64,000 nt of DNA. It comes from Bog-756 sp963824645. Its GTDB lineage: Bacteria > Actinomycetota > Acidimicrobiia > Acidimicrobiales > RAAP-2. The position numbers and the translations under genes are program-made. Each line of letters opens with the position of its first letter. Positions within the stretch are counted from its first letter, which is position 1. Below the pieces are notes generated by a model. The model did no database searches and was not told where the DNA came from. It saw only the letters and a list, made by a program, of their open reading frames with translations. Below, one piece after another: positions 35,700 to 45,273 of the stretch. The stretch covers positions 1-64,000 of the forward strand of contig CAWGQC010000004.1 in NCBI GenBank assembly GCA_963824645.1. Direction: 5' to 3'.

Positions 35700-37030
35700 T
35701 TGAATTCTGCATCATGGAAGACGCGTATGGCCGCACTGGGGCTGGTCGTACTGGTGGCCACCACGGCGGTGGCGTGCAGCTCCACCAATTCATCCACCAC
35801 CACCACGACGTCGGGGGGGGCGACCGGGACCACCGGGGCCAGCTCGGGCCGACCGATTCCCCAGAGCGCCTTCAGTGACCATACGGGTATCACCTCTACC
35901 ACGGTGCACATCGCCAACGTGTCCACGCTGGCCATAGGCGGCCTGTTCAAGGGGGCCCTGGTGGGAACCCAGGCCTACGTCGACTACATCAACTCCCAAG
36001 GGGGGGTGAACGGTCGCAAGCTGGTGGTGGACAGCGCCGACGACCAGTATTCGGGCACCGGCAACAAGCAGGCCACCCAGAACGCCGTCAACTCCGACGC
36101 CGCCCTGGTCGGTGGGTTCTCCACGTTCGACAGCTACGGGGGAGCCGTGCTGGCCCAGAACCCGGGCGTACCCGACGTGACCGAGGTTCTCGATCTGGCC
36201 ACCAACAAGCTGCCCAACGTCTACAGCCCGGTCCCCCTTCAGGGCGGGTGGCAGGAAGGGGTGCTCCAGTACTTCAAGCACAAGCTGGGGAGGGCCACCA
36301 TCAACAAGGTGGGCACGGTCATCGCCGATCTACCCTCGACTCTGGCCGACTGGGCCGGTGAGAAGTACGTGATGCAGAAGGTCGGCTACAACATCATCTA
36401 CGACCAGCAGTACGCCGACACCCAGACCGACTTCACCCAGAACGTGATCGCCATGAAGAACGCCGGCGTCAAGGTGATCTTCCTCGATCAGATGCCCGCC
36501 TCCTACGCCTCGGCCCTGCTGAAGGACCTTGTCCAGCAGAACTACCACCCCGCTGTGGTGCTGGGCGCGGCCACCTACTCGAACGCCTTGATTCCCGACT
36601 CGGGGGCGCGGCGGCGGTCAACGGCTCCTACCTCGACCAGAACGCCTCGCTCTATCTCGGGGGGGACTCGTCCACCATTCCCGCCGTCAGCACCTTCCTC
36701 CACTGGGTCAACGTGGCCTCGCCGGGCTGGAAGACCGACCTTTTCACCCTGTACGGATGGAACTCGGCTCAGCTCTTCGTCCAGGCCCTCAAGAACGCCG
36801 GAGCCAATCCGAGCCGGGGCTCGATTCTCCAGGCCCTGTCCAAGATCACCTCCTTCAACGGGGGCAACATCGTGACCACCAGTAATCCGGTGGCCCGGAC
36901 GACGTCGAACTGCTACCTGGTGGGCCAAGTGACCAACGGTCAGTTCCAGCGGTTGGACGATCCGCCGGTGAACAGCCCCACTAATGGGTATCGATGCGAC
37001 TACTCGTATGTGACGCCACCGACTTCCTGA
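35700..37030 (+). CDS. Branched-chain amino-acid ABC transporter binding protein, frameshifted
   Basis: A lipoprotein signal (AALGLVVLVATTAVACSS) and a Thr/Ser linker precede a periplasmic-binding type I domain (THIANVSTLAIGG-like start, AYVDYINSQGGVNGRKL). The frame is intact to about 36600. It then must lose its place by one base near the G-run at 36602-36606; adding one G restores VNGSYLDQNASLYLGGDSS and reads on to TGA 37030, for about 443 residues. The remainder is fully conserved in style. The next genes are the matching permease and ATPases. Start TTG 35700 follows AAGGGGGAG; ATG 35727 is an alternative. Confidence 0.8.
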
Positions 37031-37089
37031 TCGGGGTCGGAGGCAACGGAGCGGTTTGATGTGGTCCACCGGGGAACGGGATTGATGCG

Positions 37090-39030
37090 GTGAGCAACTT
37101 CCTTCAGTACACCGTGTTCGGCATCATGTTCGGTGCGGGGTACGCCATCGCCGCTACCGGGCTGGTGGTGACGTACACGACCTCGGGTGTCTTCAACTTC
37201 GCCCAGGGAGCGGTGGGGATGATCGCCGCCTTCAGCTACTGGGGGCTGGTGACCGAGGACCACGTCAACATCCTTCTGGCCCTGGTGATCATCGTCGGGG
37301 TGGGTGCGGCGGTGAGCGGGGCTTTGGTCGAGCGTGGGCTCATGCGCAGGCTGCACGGCGCCTCGGCCGAACGGCCGGTCATGGTCACCTTGGGCCTTCT
37401 GGTCATCCTCACCGGGTTCGCCACCGTGACCTGGAGCCCGAGCACCACCCGACTGGTGGGCAATATGGTCAACGGCCAGTTCCGGCTGGTGGGGATCAAT
37501 ATCCAGTACCAGGAAGTCGTCATCATCGGGGTGGCCGCCGCCCTGGCCCTCGCCCTCCGCTTCCTCTTCTATGCCACCCGTACCGGTGTGGCCCTACGGG
37601 CTGTGGTCGATGACCCCGAGCTGCTGGCCATGTCCGGTGTCTCCCCCAACCGGATGAGCCAGTACGGCTGGATCCTCGGGTTCGCCATGGCCGCCCTGGC
37701 CGGCGTCCTACTGGCCCCCACCCAGACCACCGGGCTCAACATCGAGGCCATGACCCTCCTGGTGGTCAACGGTTACGCCGCCGCCATCGTCGGTCGTCTC
37801 AAGAACATCCCGGTGACCTTCGCCGCCGCCATCGGCATCGGTCTGGCCGAGAATTACGTCCTCAACTACGTCATGCCCCACCTGCCCCAGAGCCTGGTGC
37901 CCGACATCACCTACGCCCTGCCCATGATCTTCTTGTTCATCGCCCTGGTCACGGTGCCCTCGGTGCGGTTGCGGGCGGCCGGTCGGCTCACCACCATCCG
38001 TGCGCCCCGGGTGGCCGGCAGTCGGGAGTCATGGATCGCCGGCATCGCCTTCTTCGTGGTGGCCATCGTGGTGGCCGTGGTGTTCGGCAGCACCGAGGTC
38101 AACGGCACCACCCTCCTCGACCTGGGCGGCGTGGTCATGACGTTGGGGCTGGTCGGTCTGTCGCTGGTCCTGTTGACCGGCTACGCCGGGCAGATCTCGC
38201 TCTGCCAGTTCTCCTTCATGGGCATCGGGGCCTTCGTCATGGGCAAGATCGCCGGCGGTGGCTCGGTCCTCGGGCTGGTGCTGGCCACCGTCATCTGTGC
38301 CGGTGTGGGTGCCCTCATCGCTCTACCCACCATCCGCCTCCGCGACCTCTACCTGGCTCTGGCCACCTTCGCCTTCGCCGACGCCATGGCCAACGGGGTC
38401 TTCACCGACACCCACATATACGGCAGCGGTGGGGTGACCATCGGGCGCATCATCATCCCCGGTATCAACTTTGGCGGCGACCGGGCCGAGTTCCTGTTGG
38501 TCACCGCCTTCTTCGTGTTGGGGGCGTGGATGGTGCTGGGTATCCGACGCAGCCTGTTCGGCCGGCGACTGGTGGCCCTCAACGACTCGCAGGCCGCCTA
38601 CGCCACGGTCGGTCTCAACATCGGCGTGACCAAGGTGACGGTCTTCGCCATCGCCGCCGGCATGGCCGGCCTGGCCGGGGCCCTCTACGGGACGGTGCAA
38701 CAGACGGTGGGCACGTCGGATTTCGACATCTTCCCGAGCATCATCTTCGTCCTGTTCGTCACCGTCTGGAGTATCCGCACCGTGTCGGGCGCCTTTCTGG
38801 CCGCCGTTACCTTCGTAGTCCTTGGTCAGATCTGGAGCAACGGTCTCGGCATCTTCGCCGGTCTCGGGATCATCCTCATCGGCCGGGCGGCCAACGGTCT
38901 GTTGGGCATCGAGGCCATCCACGTCCGCCTGCCCTGGGTCAAGAACCCGAGCGCCGGGGTGACCGGTGCCGGCGCCCCTACGTTCGGGCCGGCGGCCATC
39001 CTGGGGGGTGAGACCCGTGCCGCCGGGTGA
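37090..39030 (+). CDS. Fused LivH-LivM branched-chain amino-acid permease
   Basis: A 646-residue membrane protein joining both permease subunits. The LivH-like half (about 1-295) begins YTVFGIMFGAGYAIAATGLVVTYTTSGVFNFAQG. The LivM-like half (about 310-610) has VGLSLVLLTGYAGQISLCQFSFMGIGAF. Each has its EAA-like cytoplasmic loop, for example VVDDPELLAMSGVSPNRM. The usual layout is two separate genes. It forms the channel for the binding protein upstream and the two ATPases downstream. The start is GTG 37090, preceded by the tiny ATG CGG TGA unit. Confidence 0.88.
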   Translation: MSNFLQYTVFGIMFGAGYAIAATGLVVTYTTSGVFNFAQGAVGMIAAFSYWGLVTEDHVNILLALVIIVGVGAAVSGALVERGLMRRLHGASAERPVMVTLGLLVILTGFATVTWSPSTTRLVGNMVNGQFRLVGINIQYQEVVIIGVAAALALALRFLFYATRTGVALRAVVDDPELLAMSGVSPNRMSQYGWILGFAMAALAGVLLAPTQTTGLNIEAMTLLVVNGYAAAIVGRLKNIPVTFAAAIGIGLAENYVLNYVMPHLPQSLVPDITYALPMIFLFIALVTVPSVRLRAAGRLTTIRAPRVAGSRESWIAGIAFFVVAIVVAVVFGSTEVNGTTLLDLGGVVMTLGLVGLSLVLLTGYAGQISLCQFSFMGIGAFVMGKIAGGGSVLGLVLATVICAGVGALIALPTIRLRDLYLALATFAFADAMANGVFTDTHIYGSGGVTIGRIIIPGINFGGDRAEFLLVTAFFVLGAWMVLGIRRSLFGRRLVALNDSQAAYATVGLNIGVTKVTVFAIAAGMAGLAGALYGTVQQTVGTSDFDIFPSIIFVLFVTVWSIRTVSGAFLAAVTFVVLGQIWSNGLGIFAGLGIILIGRAANGLLGIEAIHVRLPWVKNPSAGVTGAGAPTFGPAAILGGETRAAG

Positions 39031-39892
39031 GACAGACGCGGACAGCACCGTCCTCACCGTGCGGGAGGTGGCCGTCCGCTTCGGCGGGGTGGCCGCCCTC
39101 AACGATGTGAGCCTGGCCGTCAAGCCCGGGACGGTGACCGGTCTGATCGGCCCCAACGGAGCCGGTAAGACCACCCTGTTCAATGTCATCAGCGGTCTGC
39201 AGGCCCCGGGCCGCGGCTCGGTGCACATCTTCGACACGGACGTCACCTCGATGAAGCCCCACCACCGGGCCCGTCTGGGGTTGGCCCGGACCTTCCAGAG
39301 GCTGGAGCTGTTCGGTTCGTTGACGGTGGGGGAGAACGTGCAGGTCGGCCTGGAGTCGGAGGTCAAGCCGTGGCACTGGCGCCCCCGGATGCTGCGCCGG
39401 AAGAAGTCCCGGCCGGCGACTGCACCGGCCGCCACCGACACCGCGGCGGCGTCCGTGGACCTGGCCACCTGCGACCATCTGCTCTCCGGCGTCGGACTGG
39501 AGGGCCTGCGTGACCGGTACGCCTCGTCGTTGCCCACCGGCTCCGCCCGCATGGTCGAGCTGGCCCGGGCCCTGGCCATCGGGCCCAAACTCCTGTTACT
39601 CGACGAACCCGGGTCCGGTTTGGACGAGACCGAGTCAACGGCTCTGGGCCAACTCCTGTCCACCTTGGCGGCGGGAGGCATGGGCGTCCTTCTGGTCGAG
39701 CACGACATGGAGCTGGTCATGCGCATCTGCGACCACATCTACGTTCTCGACTTCGGGGACATCATCGCCTCGGGGACACCTGACGAAGTGCGCCAGAACC
39801 CGATGGTGCAGGCCGCTTACCTGGGCGAGGCGCCGCCCGAAGATGAATCTCCGGCCAGCCACCCCCCGCTCGATGCGGGGACCGGGTCGTGA
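39017..39892 (+). CDS. livG: Branched-chain amino-acid ABC transporter ATPase, LivG-like
   Basis: A 291-residue ATPase: Walker A LIGPNGAGKTTLFN, the LivG-typical RTFQRLELFGSLTVGENV, and Walker B LLLLDEPGSGLDE. The signature is unusual, LPTGSARMVELARAL where LSYGxQRR is standard. An insertion rich in Ala/Thr (about 125-145) separates the two lobes. GTG 39017 is chosen for its spacing from a run of G; GTG 39008 is an alternative. It overlaps the permease end and is overlapped by livF (GTGA). Confidence 0.88.
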   Translation: MPPGETDADSTVLTVREVAVRFGGVAALNDVSLAVKPGTVTGLIGPNGAGKTTLFNVISGLQAPGRGSVHIFDTDVTSMKPHHRARLGLARTFQRLELFGSLTVGENVQVGLESEVKPWHWRPRMLRRKKSRPATAPAATDTAAASVDLATCDHLLSGVGLEGLRDRYASSLPTGSARMVELARALAIGPKLLLLDEPGSGLDETESTALGQLLSTLAAGGMGVLLVEHDMELVMRICDHIYVLDFGDIIASGTPDEVRQNPMVQAAYLGEAPPEDESPASHPPLDAGTGS

Positions 39893-40641
39893 CCGACGTG
39901 GCCGGCACCGTCACCGGCGACCAGCCGGCCCCGCCCACTCAGCTCCCGCCCGGCATCACCATCGAGGGGGTGCGGGCCGCCTACGGGCGGATCGAGGTTC
40001 TCCACGGTGTCGATCTGGTCGTGCCTCCGGGCAGCGTCTTCGCCCTCCTCGGGCCCAACGGAGCCGGCAAGTCGACACTGCTCAAAGTGGTGAGCGGGCG
40101 CATGCGCCCGACCTCCGGTCAGATCCTCATCGGTGACCGGCCGGTGGGCAAGATGCCGACCGAGAAGCTCACCCGGATCGGCGTGTGTGCCGTCCCCGAG
40201 GGGCGGGGCATCTTCCCCAATCTCACCGTCCGGGAGAACCTGCGTATCTGGACGTACCGGGGCGGGCTCACGGCCAGAGACGTGGAGGAGAAGACATTCG
40301 CCACCTTCCCGAGGCTCAAGGACCGGCGCCGGCAGTTCGCCGGAACCCTGTCCGGTGGCGAACAGCAGATGCTGGCCATCTCGCGGGCCTTGGTCACTGA
40401 TCCGAGCGTTCTGCTCCTCGATGAGTTGTCCATGGGCCTGGCCCCGCTCATCGTCAACGAGCTCTACGAGCTGGTGAGCACCTTGGCCACCCGGGGCATG
40501 ACCGTTCTTCTGGTCGAGCAGTTCGTGACCACCGCCCTGTCGGTGGCCACCCGGGCCGCCATCATGGTGCACGGCCACATACAACAGGAGGGCCCGCCCA
40601 AGGAGATCGGTGAAGCCGCCCTCGGGGTCTACCTGTCCTGA
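39889..40641 (+). CDS. livF: Branched-chain amino-acid ABC transporter ATPase, LivF-like
   Basis: A 250-residue ATPase: Walker A LLGPNGAGKSTLLK, the LivF-type VPEGRGIFPNLTVRENL, signature LSGGEQQMLAISRAL, and Walker B VLLLDELSMGLAP. The DELSMGL version of Walker B is typical of LivF. GTG 39889 overlaps the livG stop by GTGA. It is the last gene of the transport operon and ends at a hairpin shared with valS. Confidence 0.9.
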   Translation: MTDVAGTVTGDQPAPPTQLPPGITIEGVRAAYGRIEVLHGVDLVVPPGSVFALLGPNGAGKSTLLKVVSGRMRPTSGQILIGDRPVGKMPTEKLTRIGVCAVPEGRGIFPNLTVRENLRIWTYRGGLTARDVEEKTFATFPRLKDRRRQFAGTLSGGEQQMLAISRALVTDPSVLLLDELSMGLAPLIVNELYELVSTLATRGMTVLLVEQFVTTALSVATRAAIMVHGHIQQEGPPKEIGEAALGVYLS

Positions 40642-40653
40642 CCGCGCCACCCC

Positions 40654-40674
40654 GGCCGGCGGAGGCCACCGGCC
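40654..40674. terminator. Bidirectional terminator hairpin between livF and valS
   Basis: GGCCGG (40654-40659) pairs with CCGGCC (40669-40674) over a 9-base loop in the 34-base gap between the two convergent stops. Confidence 0.4.
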
Positions 40675-40675
40675 C

Positions 40676-43297
40676 TCACTCTTCGGGGGCCAGCTCGACG
40701 GTCACGACCAGCTGATCCGACAGGGCCGTGGCCAGCGACAGGACGCCACCGGCGTCACACAGGTCGTCCTCGGCCAACGAGAGGGCGGCAATCCGCTCGG
40801 TCGTGTCGGCCACGGTCAGAGTAGTGACGGCGGCCCTCATCGACCGCTTTCCGGTGGTCTTGGCCCGCCTGATCTGACCGAGCACCTCGGTGGCTACATC
40901 GAGGACCATCCCCGACTCCGGTGCGCCGGTGGGGAGGGCGGGGTCGAGCTCCGACCGGGCCGGCCACGCCGCGGTGTGGATGGACCCGGGCTGCCACCAC
41001 GACCAGACCTCCTCGGTGACGAAGGGGAGGACCGGGGCCAGCAGCCGGAGCTGGACCGAGAGGGCCAGGGCCAGGGCGGCCCGGGCCGATGCCGTCCCGG
41101 GCCGGTCGGCGTCGCCGTAGGCCCGGGTCTTGACCAGCTCGAGGTAGTCGTCGCAGAACCACCAGAAGAACGACTCGGTCCGCTCGAGGGCCCGGGCGTA
41201 GTCGTATCCCTCGAAGGCGGTGGTGGCCTCTTCGACCACCTCGCCCAGACGGACCAGCATGGCCCGGTCGAGGGGTCGGGTGATGAGATCGGGACCGGGA
41301 GCGGCCACCACCCCCGCCTGGTCGGCGATCCGGCCCAGGGCGAACCGCGAGGCGTTGATGATCTTGATGGCCAGGCGGCGGCCCACCTTCATCTGTCCTT
41401 CGTCGAAGGTGGTGTCGGTGCCCGGCCGTCCCCCCGCCGCCCAGTAACGCACGGCGTCGGCCCCGTACTTCTCCACCAGGGGGAGCGGGGTGAGCACGTT
41501 GCCCTTGGACTTGGACATCTTCTTACGGTCGGGGTCGACCACCCACCCGGAAATGGCGGCGTCCGACCACGGCAGCGATCCGTGCTCGAGCTCGGAGCGG
41601 ACGATGGTGGCGAACAGCCAGGTACGGATGATCTCGTGGGCCTGGGGCCGCAGATCCATGGGGAAGACCCGCTCGAACAGGTCGGGGTCCTCCTCCCATC
41701 CACCGGCGATCTGCGGGGTGAGCGAGGAGGTGGCCCAGGTGTCCATAACGTCCGGATCCCCGACGAACCCTCCGGGCACGCCTCGCTGGTCTTGGGAGTA
41801 ACCGTCGGGGACATCGGTGGACGGGTCGACCGGCAGCCGATCTTCATCGGCCAGGAGCGGGACGTCGAAGTCGATCTCCCCTGATGGGGTTACCGGGTAC
41901 CACACCGGGAAGGGAACCCCGAAGAACCGTTGGCGGCTGATGTTCCAATCGGCGTTCAACCCTTCGACCCACGCCCGGTAGCGGTGGGCCATGTACGGAG
42001 GGTGCCAGCGGAGCTCCTCGCCCCGGGCCAACAGGCGGTCGCGCAAGGGCAGGGTCTCCACGAACCACTGACGGGAGGACACGATCTCGAGCGGCCGGTC
42101 GCCCCGTTCGTAGAACTTGACCGGGTGGGTGATGGCCTTCGGTTCACCGATCAACGCCCCCGACTCCGTCAACAGCTCGACCACCCGGGCCTGGGCCTGC
42201 TTGACGGTGCGACCGGCCAGTTGGTCGTAGGCGGTCGTGGCGCCTGTCGGGTCGTCCGACTCCCACCCGTCAGTCCCCCACGTCACCGGCACCAGCCGGC
42301 CGTCGCGCCCGACGATGGTGCGGGTGGGCAGACCCAGCTCCCGCCACCACACGATGTCGGTGGTGTCGCCGAAGGTGCAGATCATGGCGATGCCCGATCC
42401 TTTGTCCGGATCAGCCAGCTGGTGACCGAGCACCGGCACCCGTACCCCGAACAGGGGGGTACTGACCTGGGTCCCGAACAGGGCCCGGTAGCGCTGGTCG
42501 TCGGGATGGGCCACCAGGGCCACACAGGCGGGCAGCAGCTCGGGCCGGGTGGTCTCGATGTCGACGGCACCACCCCCGTCCACCCGGTCGAACCGCAGGC
42601 GGTGGTAGGCGCCGGGGAGCTCGCGGTCCTCCAGCTCGGCCTGCGACACGGCGGTGCGGAAGTCGACGTCCCACAGGGTGGGGGCCGTGCGCTGGACCAC
42701 CTGGCCCCGTCGGGCCAGGTGGAGGAAGCCCCGTTGCGAGACCCGTTGGGCCCGGGGAGCCACGGTGGCGTAGGTGTGGGACCAGTCGACCGACAGGCCG
42801 AGCGTCCGCCACAGGTGCTCGAAGACCTTCTCGTCCTCGGCCGTCAGCCGGTTACAGAGGTCGACGAAGTTGGGTCGGGAGATGGCCACCGCCTGTTTTC
42901 CCGGCTTGTCCGGAGGTTCGAAGTCCGGATCGAAGGGAAGCCCGGGGTCGCACAGGACACCGAAATAATTCTGTACCCGGCGCTCGGTGGGGAGCCCGTT
43001 GTCGTCCCATCCCATCGGGTAGAAGACGGCCTTGCCCCGCATGCGCCAGAACCGGGCCACGGCGTCGGTGTGGGTATAGGAGAAGATGTGGCCGATGTGC
43101 AGCGAACCCGACACCGTGGGCGGCGGAGTGTCGATGGCGAACACCCGGTGGCGGGGGGCCGTCCGGTCGAAGGCGTAGGTGCCTGACGCATCCCAGCGAC
43201 CGGACCAGAGCGCTTCGAGCCCTTCGAGCCCCGGCTTCTCGGGAATGCCGGCCGGCCCGGCCCCGACAGGGGCGGGGTCTTTCGCGTCGCTGTCCAT
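40676..43297 (-). CDS. valS: Valyl-tRNA synthetase
   Basis: A class I synthetase of 873 residues that charges tRNA-Val. The first signature is PPTVSGSLHIGHI (near residue 60) and the second is KKMSKSKGN (near 592). The editing domain region (about 200-350, DIETTRPELLPACVALVAHP) and the anticodon-binding helical domain follow. The C-terminal part is shorter than in E. coli and lacks a clear coiled-coil extension, as in some bacterial ValS. ATG 43297 is used. It lies 21 bases from the cysS start on the other strand. Confidence 0.93.
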   Translation of the reverse strand: MDSDAKDPAPVGAGPAGIPEKPGLEGLEALWSGRWDASGTYAFDRTAPRHRVFAIDTPPPTVSGSLHIGHIFSYTHTDAVARFWRMRGKAVFYPMGWDDNGLPTERRVQNYFGVLCDPGLPFDPDFEPPDKPGKQAVAISRPNFVDLCNRLTAEDEKVFEHLWRTLGLSVDWSHTYATVAPRAQRVSQRGFLHLARRGQVVQRTAPTLWDVDFRTAVSQAELEDRELPGAYHRLRFDRVDGGGAVDIETTRPELLPACVALVAHPDDQRYRALFGTQVSTPLFGVRVPVLGHQLADPDKGSGIAMICTFGDTTDIVWWRELGLPTRTIVGRDGRLVPVTWGTDGWESDDPTGATTAYDQLAGRTVKQAQARVVELLTESGALIGEPKAITHPVKFYERGDRPLEIVSSRQWFVETLPLRDRLLARGEELRWHPPYMAHRYRAWVEGLNADWNISRQRFFGVPFPVWYPVTPSGEIDFDVPLLADEDRLPVDPSTDVPDGYSQDQRGVPGGFVGDPDVMDTWATSSLTPQIAGGWEEDPDLFERVFPMDLRPQAHEIIRTWLFATIVRSELEHGSLPWSDAAISGWVVDPDRKKMSKSKGNVLTPLPLVEKYGADAVRYWAAGGRPGTDTTFDEGQMKVGRRLAIKIINASRFALGRIADQAGVVAAPGPDLITRPLDRAMLVRLGEVVEEATTAFEGYDYARALERTESFFWWFCDDYLELVKTRAYGDADRPGTASARAALALALSVQLRLLAPVLPFVTEEVWSWWQPGSIHTAAWPARSELDPALPTGAPESGMVLDVATEVLGQIRRAKTTGKRSMRAAVTTLTVADTTERIAALSLAEDDLCDAGGVLSLATALSDQLVVTVELAPEE

Positions 43298-43305
43298 GAT
43301 CGGGT

Positions 43306-43312
43306 TACCGTA
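43306..43312. promoter_or_regulatory. Overlapping back-to-back -10 boxes of valS and cysS
   Basis: TACCGT (43306-43311, plus) ends 7 bases before cysS GTG 43319; TACGGT (43307-43312, minus) ends 9 bases before valS ATG 43297. The two boxes share five base pairs. Both mRNAs would be nearly leaderless, and each -35 region would lie inside the other gene. Confidence 0.5.
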
Positions 43313-43318
43313 CCTTGC

Positions 43319-44713
43319 GTGCTCCGGCTCCACGACACGGCCACCGGCGAGGTCACGCCCCTCACCTTGAGGACTCCCGGACAGGTGAGCCTCTATGTGT
43401 GCGGTCCCACCGTCGACGGGGTGCCCCACCTCGGTCACGGGCGGTTCTCGCTGGTCTTCGACGTGCTCCGGCGCTACCTCATCTTCGCCGGGCTGGACGT
43501 GACCTACGTCTCCAACATCACCGACATCGAGGACAAGATCATCGACCGGGCCGCCGCCGCCGGTGTCGATATCGGTGCCTTCGCCGCCGCCAACGAGGCG
43601 CTGTGGTGGACGATCATGGATGCCCTGGGAGTCCTCCGACCGGATGAGACGCCTCACGCCACCGCCTACGTGGACCGGATGGTGGCGTTGGTGGCCGACC
43701 TGGTGTCGCGGGGCGTGGCCTACGAGACGGGCGACGGCGTCTATCTGTCGGTCATGGACGTGCCCGGTTACGGACTGCTGGCCCGCCAACCGCTGGACTC
43801 GCTGCGGGCGGGAGCCCGGGTGGAGGCGGACGAGGAGAAGCGCACCCCTCTCGACTTCGTGTTGTGGAAGAAGGCCAAACCGGATGAGCCGTCATGGCCT
43901 TCACCCTGGGGACCGGGGCGCCCGGGTTGGCACACCGAGTGCGTGGTCATGTCGCTCGACCTCCTCGGTGACGGCTTCGACCTCCACGGCGGCGGTCTGG
44001 ATCTCGCCTTCCCCCATCACGAGAACGAGCGGGCCCAGGCGATAGCCGACGGGCACACCTTCGCCCGCCATTGGGTGCACAACGGATTCGTCACTGTCGA
44101 CGGGGAGAAGATGTCCAAGTCGCTGGGCAACTTCACCTCGCTCGAGGATCTGTTGGATCGGAGCGACGCCCGGGCCTACCGCATGCTGGTCCTGCGTTCG
44201 CATTACCGGTCGCCCATCGAGGTCACCCCGGGCACCATCGCCGACGCCGAGGCCGGGTTGGACCGTCTCGACGAACTGGCCCGCCGCTTCGCACTCCCCG
44301 AGTTTCTGGCCGAAGGTCCCGTGGTCGACGGCGCCGGCCGGCCCGATGGCCTCGACGAAGAGGCGCTCTCCCGATTCCGCCAGGCCATGGACGACGACCT
44401 CGACACCCCGGGCGCCCTGGCCGCCGTCTTCGACCTGGTGCGCCGGGCCAATGCCGCCGCCGATGCCGGTGACGCCGACGTGGCCACCACCACCGCCCGG
44501 ACGGCCTCGTTCCTGTGCGCCGCCCTGGGGTTGCCCCTCGGCGCCGGGGCCGACGACGTCATCGATGCGGCTACCTCCACCCTGGTCGACCGGCGCGACG
44601 CGGCCCGGGCGGCGCGGGACTGGGCCGAGGCCGACGCCCTGCGTGGTCAGCTGGAAACGGCCGGCTGGCTGGTGGAGGACAGTCCCCAGGGGACGCGCAT
44701 CCGTCGTCGCTGA
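43319..44713 (+). CDS. cysS: Cysteinyl-tRNA synthetase
   Basis: A 464-residue class I synthetase. The zinc- and substrate-binding motif CGPTVDGVPHLGHGR (about 28-42), ITDIEDKIIDRA, the zinc Cys/His residues in HTECVVMSL and FPHHENERAQ, and GEKMSKSLGN (about 262-271) are all present. This is CysS rather than the mycothiol ligase MshC, given its length and C-terminal helical domain. The start is GTG 43319 with a TACCGT box; valS diverges. Confidence 0.93.
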   Translation: MLRLHDTATGEVTPLTLRTPGQVSLYVCGPTVDGVPHLGHGRFSLVFDVLRRYLIFAGLDVTYVSNITDIEDKIIDRAAAAGVDIGAFAAANEALWWTIMDALGVLRPDETPHATAYVDRMVALVADLVSRGVAYETGDGVYLSVMDVPGYGLLARQPLDSLRAGARVEADEEKRTPLDFVLWKKAKPDEPSWPSPWGPGRPGWHTECVVMSLDLLGDGFDLHGGGLDLAFPHHENERAQAIADGHTFARHWVHNGFVTVDGEKMSKSLGNFTSLEDLLDRSDARAYRMLVLRSHYRSPIEVTPGTIADAEAGLDRLDELARRFALPEFLAEGPVVDGAGRPDGLDEEALSRFRQAMDDDLDTPGALAAVFDLVRRANAAADAGDADVATTTARTASFLCAALGLPLGAGADDVIDAATSTLVDRRDAARAARDWAEADALRGQLETAGWLVEDSPQGTRIRRR

Positions 44714-44783
44714 GCGGGATCGACGCGCTCCGGAAGGCGGTCAATGAACGGCGCGTGAACACCCGTCCCGAAGGCTCTTCTTT

Positions 44784-44814
44784 TGTTGATTGCGAGGTCG
44801 GGACTGCTAGCGTT
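44784..44814 (+). promoter_or_regulatory. Promoter of the cold-shock gene (approximate)
   Basis: TTGATT and TAGCGT about 16 bases apart lie roughly 100 bases upstream of the cold-shock gene. This leaves a long GC-rich leader, as is usual for csp genes, where the leader helps translation in the cold. Confidence 0.35.
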
Positions 44815-44914
44815 TGGGTCGCAGTCAGTCCACCCGACCGGTGGCCCGTCCTCCCGTGGCGGAGGGCCGCCGCCCCTGGTCGGTGGGTCACGTGGAGGAA
44901 AGGGGAATGCCACC

Positions 44915-45127
44915 GTGGCTTCCGGAACAGTCAAGTGGTTCAACGCCGAGAAGGGCTTCGGCTTCATCTCACAGCCGGACGGCGGGGCCGATGTCTTCGT
45001 GCACCACACCGCCATCCAGATGAACGGTTTCCGCTCCCTCGAAGAGGGTCAGGCGGTCGAGTTCGAACTCCAGGAAGGTCCCAAGGGTCTCCAGGCCGTC
45101 GACGTGCGCCTGGCCCAGCCCGCCTGA
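44915..45127 (+). CDS. Cold-shock protein (CspA family)
   Basis: A 70-residue single cold-shock domain that binds single-stranded RNA/DNA and melts RNA structure. The RNP1 motif KGFGFI and RNP2 VFVHH are intact within GTVKWFNAEKGFGFISQPDGG. The start is GTG 44915 with a GAGGAAAGGGG site; the longer frame upstream is leader sequence. It stands alone after cysS. Confidence 0.92.
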   Translation: MASGTVKWFNAEKGFGFISQPDGGADVFVHHTAIQMNGFRSLEEGQAVEFELQEGPKGLQAVDVRLAQPA

Positions 45128-45273
45128 GGCGGCCCCACCCCGGTCGGCGCCGGCCTGGCCCGCCCCGATCCCGTCAGGCTTTCCATACGGTCGCTCCCCC
45201 GGCGCGTTCTTCGCGCCCGGTCACGGTCCCGTCCCCTGGTCCTCGCCCTGACGTGCGGACGACGCCCCCAGAG

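Noticed and set aside
37085..37093. ATG CGG TGA two-codon frame overlapping the start of the fused permease gene
   Set aside because: Same overlap pattern as the mini-ORFs, but too short to judge; likely chance.
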